In this document: positions 34,267 to 42,636 of the stretch, piece after piece
How positions within the stretch are numbered: position 1 is the stretch's first letter
Layout of the letters: every line of letters begins with the position of its first letter
From: Roseomonas sp. E05
Lineage (GTDB): Bacteria; Pseudomonadota; Alphaproteobacteria; Acetobacterales; Acetobacteraceae
Direction: 5' to 3'
Assembly: GCF_030063475.1 (NCBI RefSeq)
Contig: NZ_JASIRT010000013.1
Span: 1-64,000, forward strand
Length of the DNA: 64,000 nt
The notes under the pieces: generated by a model
Databases searched by the model: none
What the model saw: the letters and a program-made list of their open reading frames with translations, nothing else
Told to the model about the DNA's origin: nothing
Position numbers and translations under genes: made by a program

Positions 34267-35191
34267 CCTGCCCATCATCGACGCGCACCACCATTTCTGG
34301 GACCTGACGCACAACGACCACCCTTGGCTGCGGCCGGACCATCCGCCGATCCCCTTCCGCTACGGCGACTACGGCGCCCTGCGCGGCCGGGACTTCCTGC
34401 CCGAGAACTATGACGCGCTGACCGGCCACCACCGCGTGGTCGCCACCGTCACCATGGAGGGCGAGTGGAACCCGGCCGACCCGACCGGCGAGAGCGCCTG
34501 GATCGCGCGGCTCCACGCCCGCACCGGCCGCCCCGCCGGGCATGTGGCGCAGGCCTGGCTGGACCGGGAGGACGTGGAGGCGGTGCTGGCCACCCAGGCC
34601 GCCATCCCGCTGGTGAAGGGAGTGCGGCACAAGCCCCGCACCGCTGTCGCCCCTGACCGGGTGGAGCGCGGCGCCCCCGGCTCGATGGGCGACCCGCGCT
34701 GGCGGGCCGGCTATGCCCGGCTCGCCCCGCACGGGCTGCATTTCGAACTGCAGGCGCCCTGGTGGCACCTCGGCGAGGCGCTGGACCTGATCGAGGCCCA
34801 CCCGGAGACGCCGCTGGTGCTGAACCACACCGGCCTGCCCTCCGACCGCAGCGCCGAGGGGCTGGCCGGCTGGCGCGCGGCGATGCGCCGGCTGGCGCAG
34901 GCGCCGCAAGCTTCGGTGAAGATCTCCGGCCTGGGCCTGCGCGGCCGCCCCTGGAGCCTGGAGGACAACCGGCCGATCATCCGCGAGACCATCGAGATCT
35001 TCGGGGTACCGCGCTGCATGTTCGCCTCGAACTTCCCGGTGGACGGGCTCTGCGGCAGCTTCGTCACCATCTTCGATGGCTTCCGCGAGGCGGTGGCGGA
35101 CCTGCCCTGGCCGGACCAGCTCGCGCTGTTCCACGACAATGCCATCCGCACCTACCGCCTTTCGCTTCCGTTGGCGGCCGGCGCGGCCTGA
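34256..35191 (+). CDS. TIM-barrel amidohydrolase (COG3618 / PDC lactonase-like)
   Basis: 311 residues. N-terminal metal motif IDAHHHFWDL, then LVKGVRH, LVLNHTGLP and FASNFPVDGL with the catalytic Asp near the C-terminus. This is the COG3618 subgroup of amidohydrolases, which includes 2-pyrone-4,6-dicarboxylate lactonase and sugar lactonases and acts on lactones or cyclic esters. ATG 34256 has ggagg 7 bases upstream and overlaps the tctA end by 11 bases, so it probably processes the compound imported by TctABC. Confidence 0.85.
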   Translation: MPRDLPIIDAHHHFWDLTHNDHPWLRPDHPPIPFRYGDYGALRGRDFLPENYDALTGHHRVVATVTMEGEWNPADPTGESAWIARLHARTGRPAGHVAQAWLDREDVEAVLATQAAIPLVKGVRHKPRTAVAPDRVERGAPGSMGDPRWRAGYARLAPHGLHFELQAPWWHLGEALDLIEAHPETPLVLNHTGLPSDRSAEGLAGWRAAMRRLAQAPQASVKISGLGLRGRPWSLEDNRPIIRETIEIFGVPRCMFASNFPVDGLCGSFVTIFDGFREAVADLPWPDQLALFHDNAIRTYRLSLPLAAGAA

Positions 35192-35210
35192 CCGCCCGGC
35201 TTGACGCCCC

Positions 35211-35245
35211 GGCCGGGATGCCGCTTCTGCACAGGCATCCCGGCC
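35211..35245. terminator. Strong hairpin after the tct-amidohydrolase unit
   Basis: Perfect 12-bp stem ggccgggatgcc / ggcatcccggcc with an 11-base loop, located between the amidohydrolase stop and the M20 hydrolase start. No U-tract, so it may end or attenuate the tct transcript. Confidence 0.45.
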
Positions 35246-35282
35246 CGCTGACCAGGGCCGGCAGGAGCGATGGAGAAGCGGC

Positions 35283-36716
35283 GTGCAGAACACCGAGGAA
35301 ATCTGGCGGCTCGTTGACGCCAAGAAGGACGCGTACACGGATCTCAGCGACCGCATCTGGGACATGCCGGAGCTGCTCTACGCCGAGACCCGCTCCTGCG
35401 CCGAGCACGTGGCGATGCTGGAGGCCGAGGGCTTCCGCGTGACGCGCGAACTGGCCGGCATCCCGACCGCCATCATGGGCGAGGCGGGCGAGGAAGGGCC
35501 GGTGATCGCCATCCTCGGCGAATATGACGCGCTGCCCGGCCTCAGCCAGGAAGCGGGCGTGGCCGAGCCGCGCCCGATCGTTCCCGGCGGCAACGGCCAT
35601 GGCTGCGGGCACAACCTGCTCGGCGCCGGCTCCATGCTGGCCGCCGTGGCGGTGAAGGACCACCTGGCGAAGAACGGCATCAAGGCGCGGGTGCGCTACT
35701 ATGGCTGCCCCGCCGAGGAGGGCGGCGCCGCCAAGACCTTCATGGTCCGCGCCGGCTGCTTCAAGGACGTGGACGCCGCCATCACCTGGCACCCCTTCGC
35801 CTGGGCTGGCGTGCAGGAAGCCGACTCCCTGGCGATGACGCGGATCGACTTCAGCTTCACCGGCCGCTCCAGCCACGCCGCTGCCGCGCCGCATCTCGGC
35901 CGCTCGGCGCTGGATGCCGTCGAGCTGATGAATGTCGGCGTCAACTACATGCGCGAGCACATGCCGAGCGATGCGCGCATCCACTATGCCTATCTGGATG
36001 CCGGCGGCATCGCGCCGAACGTCGTGCAGGGCAAGGCCAAGGTGCGCTACGCCGTGCGCGCCCACACGCTGCACGAGATGTTCGGCCTGATCGAGCGCGT
36101 GAAGAAGATCGCCCAGGGCGCCGCGCTGATGACCGAGACGGAGGTGGAGATCAAGATCCTCTCCGCCACCGCCAACCTGCTCGGCAATGCGCCGCTGGAG
36201 CAGGCGATGCAGGACAACTTCATGCGCCTCGGCCCCGTGCCCTTCGACGAGGCCGACCGCGAGTTCGCGCGCAAGATCCAGGCGACGCTCTCGCCGCAGG
36301 ACATTGCCAGCAACTACAACCGCAGCGGCTTCGCACCGAAGGCCGACCTGCCGCTGACCGACGCCATCCAGCCGCCGATCGCCGAGCGCACCGGCGTCAG
36401 CATGATCGGCTCGACCGATGTGGGCGACGTCTCCTGGGTGGTGCCCACCGTGCAGGCCAGTGGCGCGACGGAGGCCATCGGCACGCCGGCGCATTCCTGG
36501 CAATGGACGGCGCAGGGCAAGACGCCGGCGGCGCACAAGGGCATGGTGCATGTGGCCAAGGTGATGGCCGGCACGGCGGTGGACCTGATCGCCAACCCCG
36601 CGCTGCTCGCCGCCGCCAAGGCCGACCTGAAGGCGCGCACCGAGGCGACGCCCTATGTCTGCCCGATCCCGGCCGATGTGATGCCGCCGCTGAAGATGGG
36701 CTCCGGGGCAGCCTGA
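35283..36716 (+). CDS. M20-family amidohydrolase, AbgB (p-aminobenzoyl-glutamate hydrolase)-like
   Basis: 477 residues. Metal-site motifs of the M20/ArgE group are ILGEYDALPG, GGNGHGCGHNLLGAG, PAEEGGAAK and TWHPF; a lid domain is inserted around 185-300 (RSSHAAAAPHLGRSAL). Length and the sequence GCGHNLLG fit the AbgB subgroup, which cleaves N-acyl amino acids such as aminobenzoyl-glutamate. It starts with GTG 35283 after ggaga. It may share the tct operon's role in amide/lactone use, although a strong hairpin separates them. Confidence 0.86.
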   Translation: MQNTEEIWRLVDAKKDAYTDLSDRIWDMPELLYAETRSCAEHVAMLEAEGFRVTRELAGIPTAIMGEAGEEGPVIAILGEYDALPGLSQEAGVAEPRPIVPGGNGHGCGHNLLGAGSMLAAVAVKDHLAKNGIKARVRYYGCPAEEGGAAKTFMVRAGCFKDVDAAITWHPFAWAGVQEADSLAMTRIDFSFTGRSSHAAAAPHLGRSALDAVELMNVGVNYMREHMPSDARIHYAYLDAGGIAPNVVQGKAKVRYAVRAHTLHEMFGLIERVKKIAQGAALMTETEVEIKILSATANLLGNAPLEQAMQDNFMRLGPVPFDEADREFARKIQATLSPQDIASNYNRSGFAPKADLPLTDAIQPPIAERTGVSMIGSTDVGDVSWVVPTVQASGATEAIGTPAHSWQWTAQGKTPAAHKGMVHVAKVMAGTAVDLIANPALLAAAKADLKARTEATPYVCPIPADVMPPLKMGSGAA

Positions 36717-36728
36717 CGGGGTGGGTCT

Positions 36729-36830
36729 TCCCCCGGACCTCCATCTTTTCTTCGAATGCCCCGCGCCGGCCGCGCCAACTGGCAAAAAGAAGATGGGGGT
36801 TCGGGGGAATTCCTTCCCCCGATCTTTTTT
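36729..36830. repeat. Palindromic repeat element, copy at the 3' side of the helicase gene
   Basis: Left arm about 36729-36753 (ttcccccggacctccatc...) and right arm about 36784-36809 (...agatgggggttcgggggaa) pair imperfectly over about 21 bp around a ~30-base loop. The right arm is followed by a nested perfect hairpin gggggaa-ttcc-ttccccc (36803-36820) and a T-rich tract. The string aactggcaaaaagaagatgg recurs in the second copy at 38945-39064. It could act as a strong bidirectional terminator between convergent genes. Confidence 0.65.
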
Positions 36831-36893
36831 GTTCTCCTGCCCCGCGCCCTCCCGCGGCGTGGTGCCGCGCGTGACAGGGCCTGCCTCGGCGCG

Positions 36894-38813
36894 TCAGGCC
36901 CCGCGCTTGTGGCGCGGCGCGGAGGGCGCCTTCCTGGCGGGCCGGCCGCTGGGCGGGCGCCACTCGCCGCGCTTGCGGGCGGACCATGCGTAGCGCGGAT
37001 CGTTCGCCAGCAGGTGCTGGTGCTCGGAGAGCCGGTTGCGCTCCAGCCAGCCGATCGCCGCCTCCAGGTCCACCAGGCTCATTTGCGCACGGGCCTTGCC
37101 GCCCATGATGCGCTTCAGGATGGCGTTGTAACGATGATACAGCCCCGGGCCGGCAACGCCGGCACGCGGCCCCTGCAGCATCGCCTCGTCCTCCACCGCC
37201 TGGGCCGCCACCATCTCGCCGATCCGCGCGCGCAGCCGCCGTTCCGCGACGGAGGGCGCTTCCAGCATCTCGCCCTGCGCCTCCTCCAGTTCCGGCCGCT
37301 TCAGGGCCAGCTCGGGGCCTGGCGCCAGCGTGTCGAAGCGTAGCGCCAGAGCATTGGATTCGAGCGGCGTGATGCCCTCCCGCCTCGGCGGCAACTGCTC
37401 GCGCAGCCAGAGGGGAAGCGCCTGCTGGCTGAGGCGCGGCCTGGGCCGCTTCGCCAGCGTACCCTGCTCCGTCTCCATGCGGATGCGGAAGCGGCTGAAC
37501 AGCGGATCGTCCGGGTGATAGACGAGCGCGCGCTGCGTCTCATAGGGGCCGGCATTCGGGTCCACGCGGGTGGCGCGCGCCACCATCTGCTCCAGCCAGG
37601 GCCGCGAGCGGATATGGGTGAGGGCGGCCACCACCGCGACCTCCGGCGCGTCCAGCCCCTCATAGGCCATGGCGACCGTGACGAGCATGGAAGGCTCCGG
37701 CCGCAGGCGGAAGGCGGCGAGGGTCTGGTGCGCGTCGCCGCTGTCGGAGGTAGCGAGGCCGACCACTTCCTCGGCCTGCCCGGCGGGCACCCAGCGACGC
37801 AGCAGGGCGAGGTAGTGCCGGGCGGTGATCTGGTCCGGCGCCACCACCAGCAGCTTGCCCAGGCCGCGCGCCGAGGCGTCCGGCGGCAGGTTGCGCTCCC
37901 GACGGCGGCGGGCGCGCAGATCCCGCGCGGCGAGGAAGGCCTCGCGCAGCAGCGCCTCGGCGAAGCCGGTGCGCAGGGCCGTGAACAAGGCGGGCCGCGT
38001 CGTCTCGTCGGGATGGTAGCCGGAGAGGCGGTGTGGACCGACGCTGGCCCCCTCCGGGTCGCGCCAGGTGGCCTCGCCATCCAGCGCGCCGAAAGTGACG
38101 GGCAGCACCGCCCGCTCGGCCAGGGCCTGCGCCCGGCTGTAGCCGACCACCGCCCAGCCCGGCGCATCGAGGTCCACCTCCCGCGTTCGCAGCCTGGGAC
38201 CCTGGCGATAGGGCAGCCAGAGGATGCCGCGTCCGTCCGCCCGCTCCAGCGTGCCGGAGAGCAGCAGCCGCACGGTGGCGCATTCCAGCAGCGGCAGCAG
38301 GGCCCGCGACCAGGCCCCGGCCTGGTCCTCCTCGCCCGAGGTCTCGGCCTGGGCGGCGGCGACCGGGTCCACCTCCGCCGAGGCAGGGAGGTGGTGCATC
38401 TCGTCCACCACGAGCAGGGTGGGGCAGCGCCGGAACTCCGCCAGATGCAGCGCAGGCGCCGCGGCGATGCCCTGGTAGGTGGTGACATAGCCCTGCATCC
38501 CGCGGCAGGGATCGGGCGCGTTCTCCGCCGAGCGGACCGCGATCTCGTGGCCGAGGGCGGCCCTCCAGGCCGGGTCGGCGAAAGCTTCCTCGGCCTGCAG
38601 GCGCAGGCTGTCGCGCGGTACCACCCAGCAGATGCGCTGGACGATGCCGGCCTCCATCAGCCGCGCCGCGGCAATCACCGGCAGCAGCGACTTGCCGCCG
38701 CCAGGCGTCACGGCCGCGAGGATGTCGCGTGCCTCGGTGGCGCCCGCCGCGATGGCCGCGACGACGCCGGCCAGGCGGCGCTGATGTGTCCGAAGCTGGC
38801 GCGGCAGGGACAC
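36894..38813 (-). CDS. Superfamily 2 DEAD/DEAH-type helicase
   Basis: About 639 residues. Motifs in order: an N-terminal LPRQLRTHQRRL (Q-motif-like), Walker A TPGGGKSLLP, VTTYQGIA (Ib), VVDEMHHLP (DExH motif II), LLSGTLERADG (III), and in the second RecA lobe VAMAYEGLDAPEVAVV (V) and LEQMVARATRVDP (VI). The C-terminus is Arg/Lys-rich, fitting nucleic-acid binding. It resembles the helicase half of type III restriction or UvrB-like enzymes, but no nuclease domain or methylase partner is present. The start is uncertain: the open frame extends to 39146 through the palindromic repeat, which is unlikely to be coding, so GTG 38813 is used. It stands alone between two repeat copies. Confidence 0.72.
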   Translation of the reverse strand: MSLPRQLRTHQRRLAGVVAAIAAGATEARDILAAVTPGGGKSLLPVIAAARLMEAGIVQRICWVVPRDSLRLQAEEAFADPAWRAALGHEIAVRSAENAPDPCRGMQGYVTTYQGIAAAPALHLAEFRRCPTLLVVDEMHHLPASAEVDPVAAAQAETSGEEDQAGAWSRALLPLLECATVRLLLSGTLERADGRGILWLPYRQGPRLRTREVDLDAPGWAVVGYSRAQALAERAVLPVTFGALDGEATWRDPEGASVGPHRLSGYHPDETTRPALFTALRTGFAEALLREAFLAARDLRARRRRERNLPPDASARGLGKLLVVAPDQITARHYLALLRRWVPAGQAEEVVGLATSDSGDAHQTLAAFRLRPEPSMLVTVAMAYEGLDAPEVAVVAALTHIRSRPWLEQMVARATRVDPNAGPYETQRALVYHPDDPLFSRFRIRMETEQGTLAKRPRPRLSQQALPLWLREQLPPRREGITPLESNALALRFDTLAPGPELALKRPELEEAQGEMLEAPSVAERRLRARIGEMVAAQAVEDEAMLQGPRAGVAGPGLYHRYNAILKRIMGGKARAQMSLVDLEAAIGWLERNRLSEHQHLLANDPRYAWSARKRGEWRPPSGRPARKAPSAPRHKRGA

Positions 38814-38944
38814 CGGGCGAGCAAGCCTTTCCCGAGGCGAACAGGACGGGAACTCACTGTGAATCCAGAGGTTTCCGCCGTCCAGCGAGAAAGCCGGCGC
38901 AGCGGAACACAGGAAAGCGAGAATTCGGCTGGGAGAACAAGGCT

Positions 38945-39064
38945 GGGGGAAGGAATTCCCCCAGACCCCCATCTTTTTTCTTCGGGTTTCCGGTGCGGGC
39001 GGAAAGCGCTGCTCACAACTGGCAAAAAGAAGATGGGGGGCGTCGGGGGGAATTCTTTCCTCCC
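38945..39064. repeat. Palindromic repeat element, copy at the 5' side of the helicase gene
   Basis: Left arm 38945-38983 (gggggaaggaattccccc then ...cccccatcttttttcttc) and right arm about 39024-39064 (aaaaagaagatgg...ggggggaattctttcctccc) form a long imperfect inverted repeat of nearly 40 bp with a ~40-base loop. Each arm holds a nested gggggaatt-type hairpin. It shares aactggcaaaaagaagatgg and the aattcctt core with the copy at 36729-36830. Open frames crossing it spuriously encode GNSF-containing peptides. Confidence 0.65.
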
Positions 39065-39072
39065 GCCCTTCC

Positions 39073-39702
39073 TCAGCCCGCGCCCTGCGTTGCCACCCCG
39101 GCGGAGAGGGCGATCCGCACCGCCTCTGGCAGACTCCGCACGGCAAGCTTCTCCATCACATTGGCCCGGTGAATCTCGACGGTGCGCGGGCTGAGGCCGA
39201 GGTCGCGGGCGATTTCCTTGTTCTGCTTGCCGGCGATGAGGCCTCGCAGCACCTCCAGTTCGCGTGTGGTCAGCATCGCGATGCGCTCCGCCGCCTCCGC
39301 CGCCTCGCGGCTGCGCGCCCGGGCTTCGGCGCCGCGCGCCAGCGCGTGCTCGGTGGCCTGCAGCAACGCCTCGCCATCATAGGGCTTCTCGATGAAGTCC
39401 GAGGCGCCCAGCTTCATCGCCTCGACCGCGAGCGGCACGTCGCCATGTGCCGTGACGATGATGACGGGCATGTCCAGCCCCTGCGCGACGATCCGCCGCT
39501 GCACGGAAAGCCCGTCGAGGTCCGGCATCCGCAGGTCGAGCAGCACGCAGCCGAAGGGCAGGCCCTCCGCCGAGGCGCGCAGGAAGGCCTCGCCGGAGGG
39601 GAAGGCCCATGCCGCGAAACCGGCCGAGCGCAGCAGCAGCACGAGCGAGCGACGCACCACCTCCTCATCGTCCACGACATAGGCGATCCGTTCCTCACCC
39701 AT
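39073..39702 (-). CDS. FixJ/DctR-type response regulator (REC-LuxR HTH)
   Basis: 209 residues. Receiver domain 1-120 with acidic pocket Asp11-Asp12, acceptor Asp56 (VLLDLRMPD), switch Thr in IIVTAHGD and Lys-Pro in IEKPYDG; LuxR/NarL-type helix-turn-helix at about 142-200 (LTTRELEVLRGLIAGKQNKE then IARDLGLSPRTVEIHRANV). It overlaps the sensor kinase gene by 8 bp. The pair resembles DctS/DctR of Rhodobacter, which activates a dicarboxylate TRAP operon; a TAXI-TRAP operon lies divergently beyond the kinase. Confidence 0.9.
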   Translation of the reverse strand: MGEERIAYVVDDEEVVRRSLVLLLRSAGFAAWAFPSGEAFLRASAEGLPFGCVLLDLRMPDLDGLSVQRRIVAQGLDMPVIIVTAHGDVPLAVEAMKLGASDFIEKPYDGEALLQATEHALARGAEARARSREAAEAAERIAMLTTRELEVLRGLIAGKQNKEIARDLGLSPRTVEIHRANVMEKLAVRSLPEAVRIALSAGVATQGAG

Positions 39703-42307
39703 GGGTCACCTCCGCGCCTCCGACGGCGTGCTGCGGCACCGCCGGAAGCGTGACCCGGAAGGTCGCGCCGCCGCCCGGCGTTGCCTCGGCGGCCAGCCGG
39801 CCGCCATGGTCCTCGACGATGGAGCGGCAGATGGAGAGGCCGATCCCCATCCCCTCCGGCTTGGTGCTGATGAAAGGCTCGAAGATGTGCTCGGCCACGG
39901 CCTTGCTGAGGCCCGGTCCGGTATCGGCCACCGTGAGCACCGCGCTCGCGCCTGCCCGCGCCGTGCCGATGCGCAACTCGCGGTGCGGCACCTCCTGCAT
40001 CGCGTCCAGCGCGTTGCGCACCAGGTTGAACACGACCTGCTGGATGCGGACGCGGTCCGCCAGCACCTCCGGCGCGTCCGGCGCCAGTTCGAGGCGCAGC
40101 ACCACGCCCTGCTTGCCGGCCCCTGCCATGGCCAGCCGTACCGCTTCCTCCACCAGCATGTTCAGCGGCGTCGGCTGCCGCTCCGCTTCGCCGCGCCCGA
40201 TGAAGTCGCGCAGCCGCCGGATGATGCGGCCGGCATGCACGGCCTGCTCGGCCGCCTCGGTCATGGCTTCGCGGGCGGCGTGGAGCTGCGCCGCGTCCGG
40301 CGTGCCGCCGCTGCCGAGCATCCGCCGCGCGGCGTCGGCGAAATTGGCCACGGCGGTCAGCGGCTGGTTCAGCTCATGCGCCAGTTCCGCCGCCAGGGCG
40401 CCCATGGCGCTCAGCCGGGAGACGTGCAGCAGTTCCTCCTGCATCTGCTGCAGGCGGGCCTGGGCCCGGCGCCGTACCGTGATGTCGCGCGAGACCGTCA
40501 CCACGCCCACCGTGCGCCCTGCGCCATCCCGCCAGGGTGCCTTGCTGGAGAGCAGGACACGCAGGCTGCCATCCCCGGCGGGGATCTCGTTCTCCAGCAC
40601 CTGCGTCCGCCCCGAGGTGATCACGGCGAGGTCGGCGGCCCGCGCGGCGGCGGCGGCGGCAGGGGGCAGCAGCTCCTCCACCCGCCGGCCGATCGCCCCT
40701 TCCACCGTGGTGCCGTAGACCGCGGCGGAAGGCTGGTTGAGGATCACGAGGCGCCCCTCCAGGTCGCGCGCCGAGATCGGCTCGGCGCTGGCGTCCAGCA
40801 CCGAGGCCAGCAGGTCGCGGTTGAGGCGCAGGGCCGCCTCCGCCTCGCGCAGGCCGGTGATGTCGTTGCTGGCCTCCACCACCGTGTGGGGCGCGCCGTC
40901 CGGACCGCGCCGCAGGGCCCACTGGCTGATCACCGTCACCACGCTGCCGTCGCGTCGCCGCTGGCGCAGCTCGCCCTGCCATTCGCCGCGCGCCAGCAGC
41001 GCCGCCATGATCCGCTCCAGCGGACAGGGGAATTGTGTCTCGAGCAGCTCGTGCGAGATGCGTCCGAGCGCCTCGGCCGGCGTCCAGCCGTAGAGGTGCT
41101 CGCTGCCAGAGGTCCAGACGAGGATGCGGCCTTCTGGTTCCCGGACCACCACCTGTGCGCTGTCGAGCGTGATCAGCAGGTCCTCGCGCTCACGCAGCCG
41201 CGCCGTGGATTCCGCGCGGACGGCCGCCAGCGCGGCGGCCACCGCCTCGACCTCCTGCACCTTGCCGTGCGGCCGGAAGGCGGCAGGTTCTCCGCCTGCG
41301 GCCGCGAAGCCGGCCAGGGCGGCGATGGGGCGGGCGATGCGCCGCGCGAAGAGCGAAGCCATGGCCGCCACCAGCGCGGCCAGCAGCAGACCGATCGCGA
41401 GCATGGTCCAGAAGGAGAGGCGCAGCGGCGCGGCGAAGGCCGTCTCCGGCATGAAGACAGTGACTGTCCAGCCGGAGAGGCCGGAGCGGCTGAAGGCCAC
41501 CACCACCTCCTCGCCTGCGGCGCTGCGGCCGTGCCGCCAGCCCTGCGCCTCGGCCAGTGGCATCTCCAGCTCCGGCGGCACGCGCGTGCCGACGAGGCGC
41601 GCCGCGTCCTGGCTGCGCGCCAGGATGAATCCCGCGCCGTCCAGCAGGCTGGCCACCATCCCGGCAGGGATCTCGGCATCGCGCACGAGGTCGTCCAGGA
41701 AGGCGAGGGGCACTTCGAGGCTGAGGCGGTAGGTCGGCGCCGCACTGGCCGCCGGCGCCAGCGTCGAGACCGCGAAGGCGCGCTGCCCTGAAGGCGCCGC
41801 GAGCAGGCCCGAGAAGGGGGCGGCGATCCCGGCCTGGTCCGGCGCGGCAGGTGCCAGGCCCGCCAAGGCGCGCCGCCGCTCCGCCGGGCGCGCCGTGCTG
41901 GCGAGGAGGTGGCCGGCGCGGTCCTGCAGCACGATTTCGGCGCCGGCGGGGCGAGGCACGGCCTCGGCGCGGCTGATGAAGGCGCCGATATCGCCGGCTT
42001 TCAGGTGGTCGGATGTGGCGAGCACCTCCATGAGCGTCCGCATCGCGATCAGCTCACGGTTGAGATTGACGGTGATGCGCCGCGCCGCCTCGCGTGCGGT
42101 CGCCTCATGCCGGGCGCGCTCGCCATGCGCGAGATGGAAGAGCAGCGCCGCCTCCAGCGCGAGCATCGGTGCCAGCACCACGGCGCAGAGGGCCGCCAGA
42201 TGCCAGGCGAGGGGCCATCCCTTCCGCGGCTCCGGCCGTGCATCGTCCCGCACGGCGGCTCGCTGCCGGCGCGCCGCCCGCCGGAAGCCGAACCCGTTGA
42301 ACCACAT
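39695..42307 (-). CDS. Membrane sensor histidine kinase, DctS/FixL-like
   Basis: 870 residues: N-terminal membrane helix (about 35-60), periplasmic double-Cache-type sensor (about 60-300), second helix (about 305-330), HAMP-like linker, two PAS domains (about 375-490 and 495-620), HisKA with His644 (LAHELNQPL), and HATPase_c with VVFNLVRNALDAM, DTGPGL and GMGIGLSICRSI. HELNQPL is typical of DctB/DctS/FixL kinases. The periplasmic Cache domain suggests direct sensing of an organic acid outside the cytoplasmic membrane. Co-transcribed with the overlapping response regulator. Confidence 0.9.
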   Translation of the reverse strand: MWFNGFGFRRAARRQRAAVRDDARPEPRKGWPLAWHLAALCAVVLAPMLALEAALLFHLAHGERARHEATAREAARRITVNLNRELIAMRTLMEVLATSDHLKAGDIGAFISRAEAVPRPAGAEIVLQDRAGHLLASTARPAERRRALAGLAPAAPDQAGIAAPFSGLLAAPSGQRAFAVSTLAPAASAAPTYRLSLEVPLAFLDDLVRDAEIPAGMVASLLDGAGFILARSQDAARLVGTRVPPELEMPLAEAQGWRHGRSAAGEEVVVAFSRSGLSGWTVTVFMPETAFAAPLRLSFWTMLAIGLLLAALVAAMASLFARRIARPIAALAGFAAAGGEPAAFRPHGKVQEVEAVAAALAAVRAESTARLREREDLLITLDSAQVVVREPEGRILVWTSGSEHLYGWTPAEALGRISHELLETQFPCPLERIMAALLARGEWQGELRQRRRDGSVVTVISQWALRRGPDGAPHTVVEASNDITGLREAEAALRLNRDLLASVLDASAEPISARDLEGRLVILNQPSAAVYGTTVEGAIGRRVEELLPPAAAAAARAADLAVITSGRTQVLENEIPAGDGSLRVLLSSKAPWRDGAGRTVGVVTVSRDITVRRRAQARLQQMQEELLHVSRLSAMGALAAELAHELNQPLTAVANFADAARRMLGSGGTPDAAQLHAAREAMTEAAEQAVHAGRIIRRLRDFIGRGEAERQPTPLNMLVEEAVRLAMAGAGKQGVVLRLELAPDAPEVLADRVRIQQVVFNLVRNALDAMQEVPHRELRIGTARAGASAVLTVADTGPGLSKAVAEHIFEPFISTKPEGMGIGLSICRSIVEDHGGRLAAEATPGGGATFRVTLPAVPQHAVGGAEVTHG

Positions 42308-42454
42308 GCCGAAAGGCTACTCCTCCGTATCGGCATGGACCAGCCGCATGCCGTGCCGCACGCCTTTCCGCCCCCCCCGCGATGAATGTCCTGACATGCG
42401 CCCTGCCGGCCGCAGCCTAGCACGCGCCGGCGCGGCCCGGCTGCCTCGGGCGCG

Positions 42455-42468
42455 CTACGTAGTTTCAC
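42455..42468. promoter_or_regulatory. Candidate response-regulator box in the divergent kinase/TRAP intergenic region
   Basis: ctacgtagtttcac holds the perfect palindrome ctacgtag. It lies about 150 bp before the kinase start and 170 bp before the TAXI gene, in a 329-bp divergent gap that otherwise has no gene. The palindrome and trailing gtttcac resemble target boxes of FixJ-type regulators (inference from general similarity), so it is the best candidate site for the adjacent regulator. Confidence 0.35.
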
Positions 42469-42636
42469 GGGGTATCCTTCCGGCCGCCCGCAAGCCAAGT
42501 CGATGGTCTCGCCCCCGCCTTCCCTCGGAGTGGCCATGGCGGGCCCGCAGGCTTGGCGCGTGCCCGTCCGGCGCCGCGGACGAGGGGCGGCGATGCAGAA
42601 CGCTGCACGACAAGAACATCGACACGGAGGAACACA

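Noticed and set aside
38814-39146. N-terminal extension of the helicase through the repeat element
   Set aside because: The extension translates the palindromic repeat (KKKMGVWGNSF-type peptide), which recurs non-coding at 36.8 kb, so it is not credible protein.
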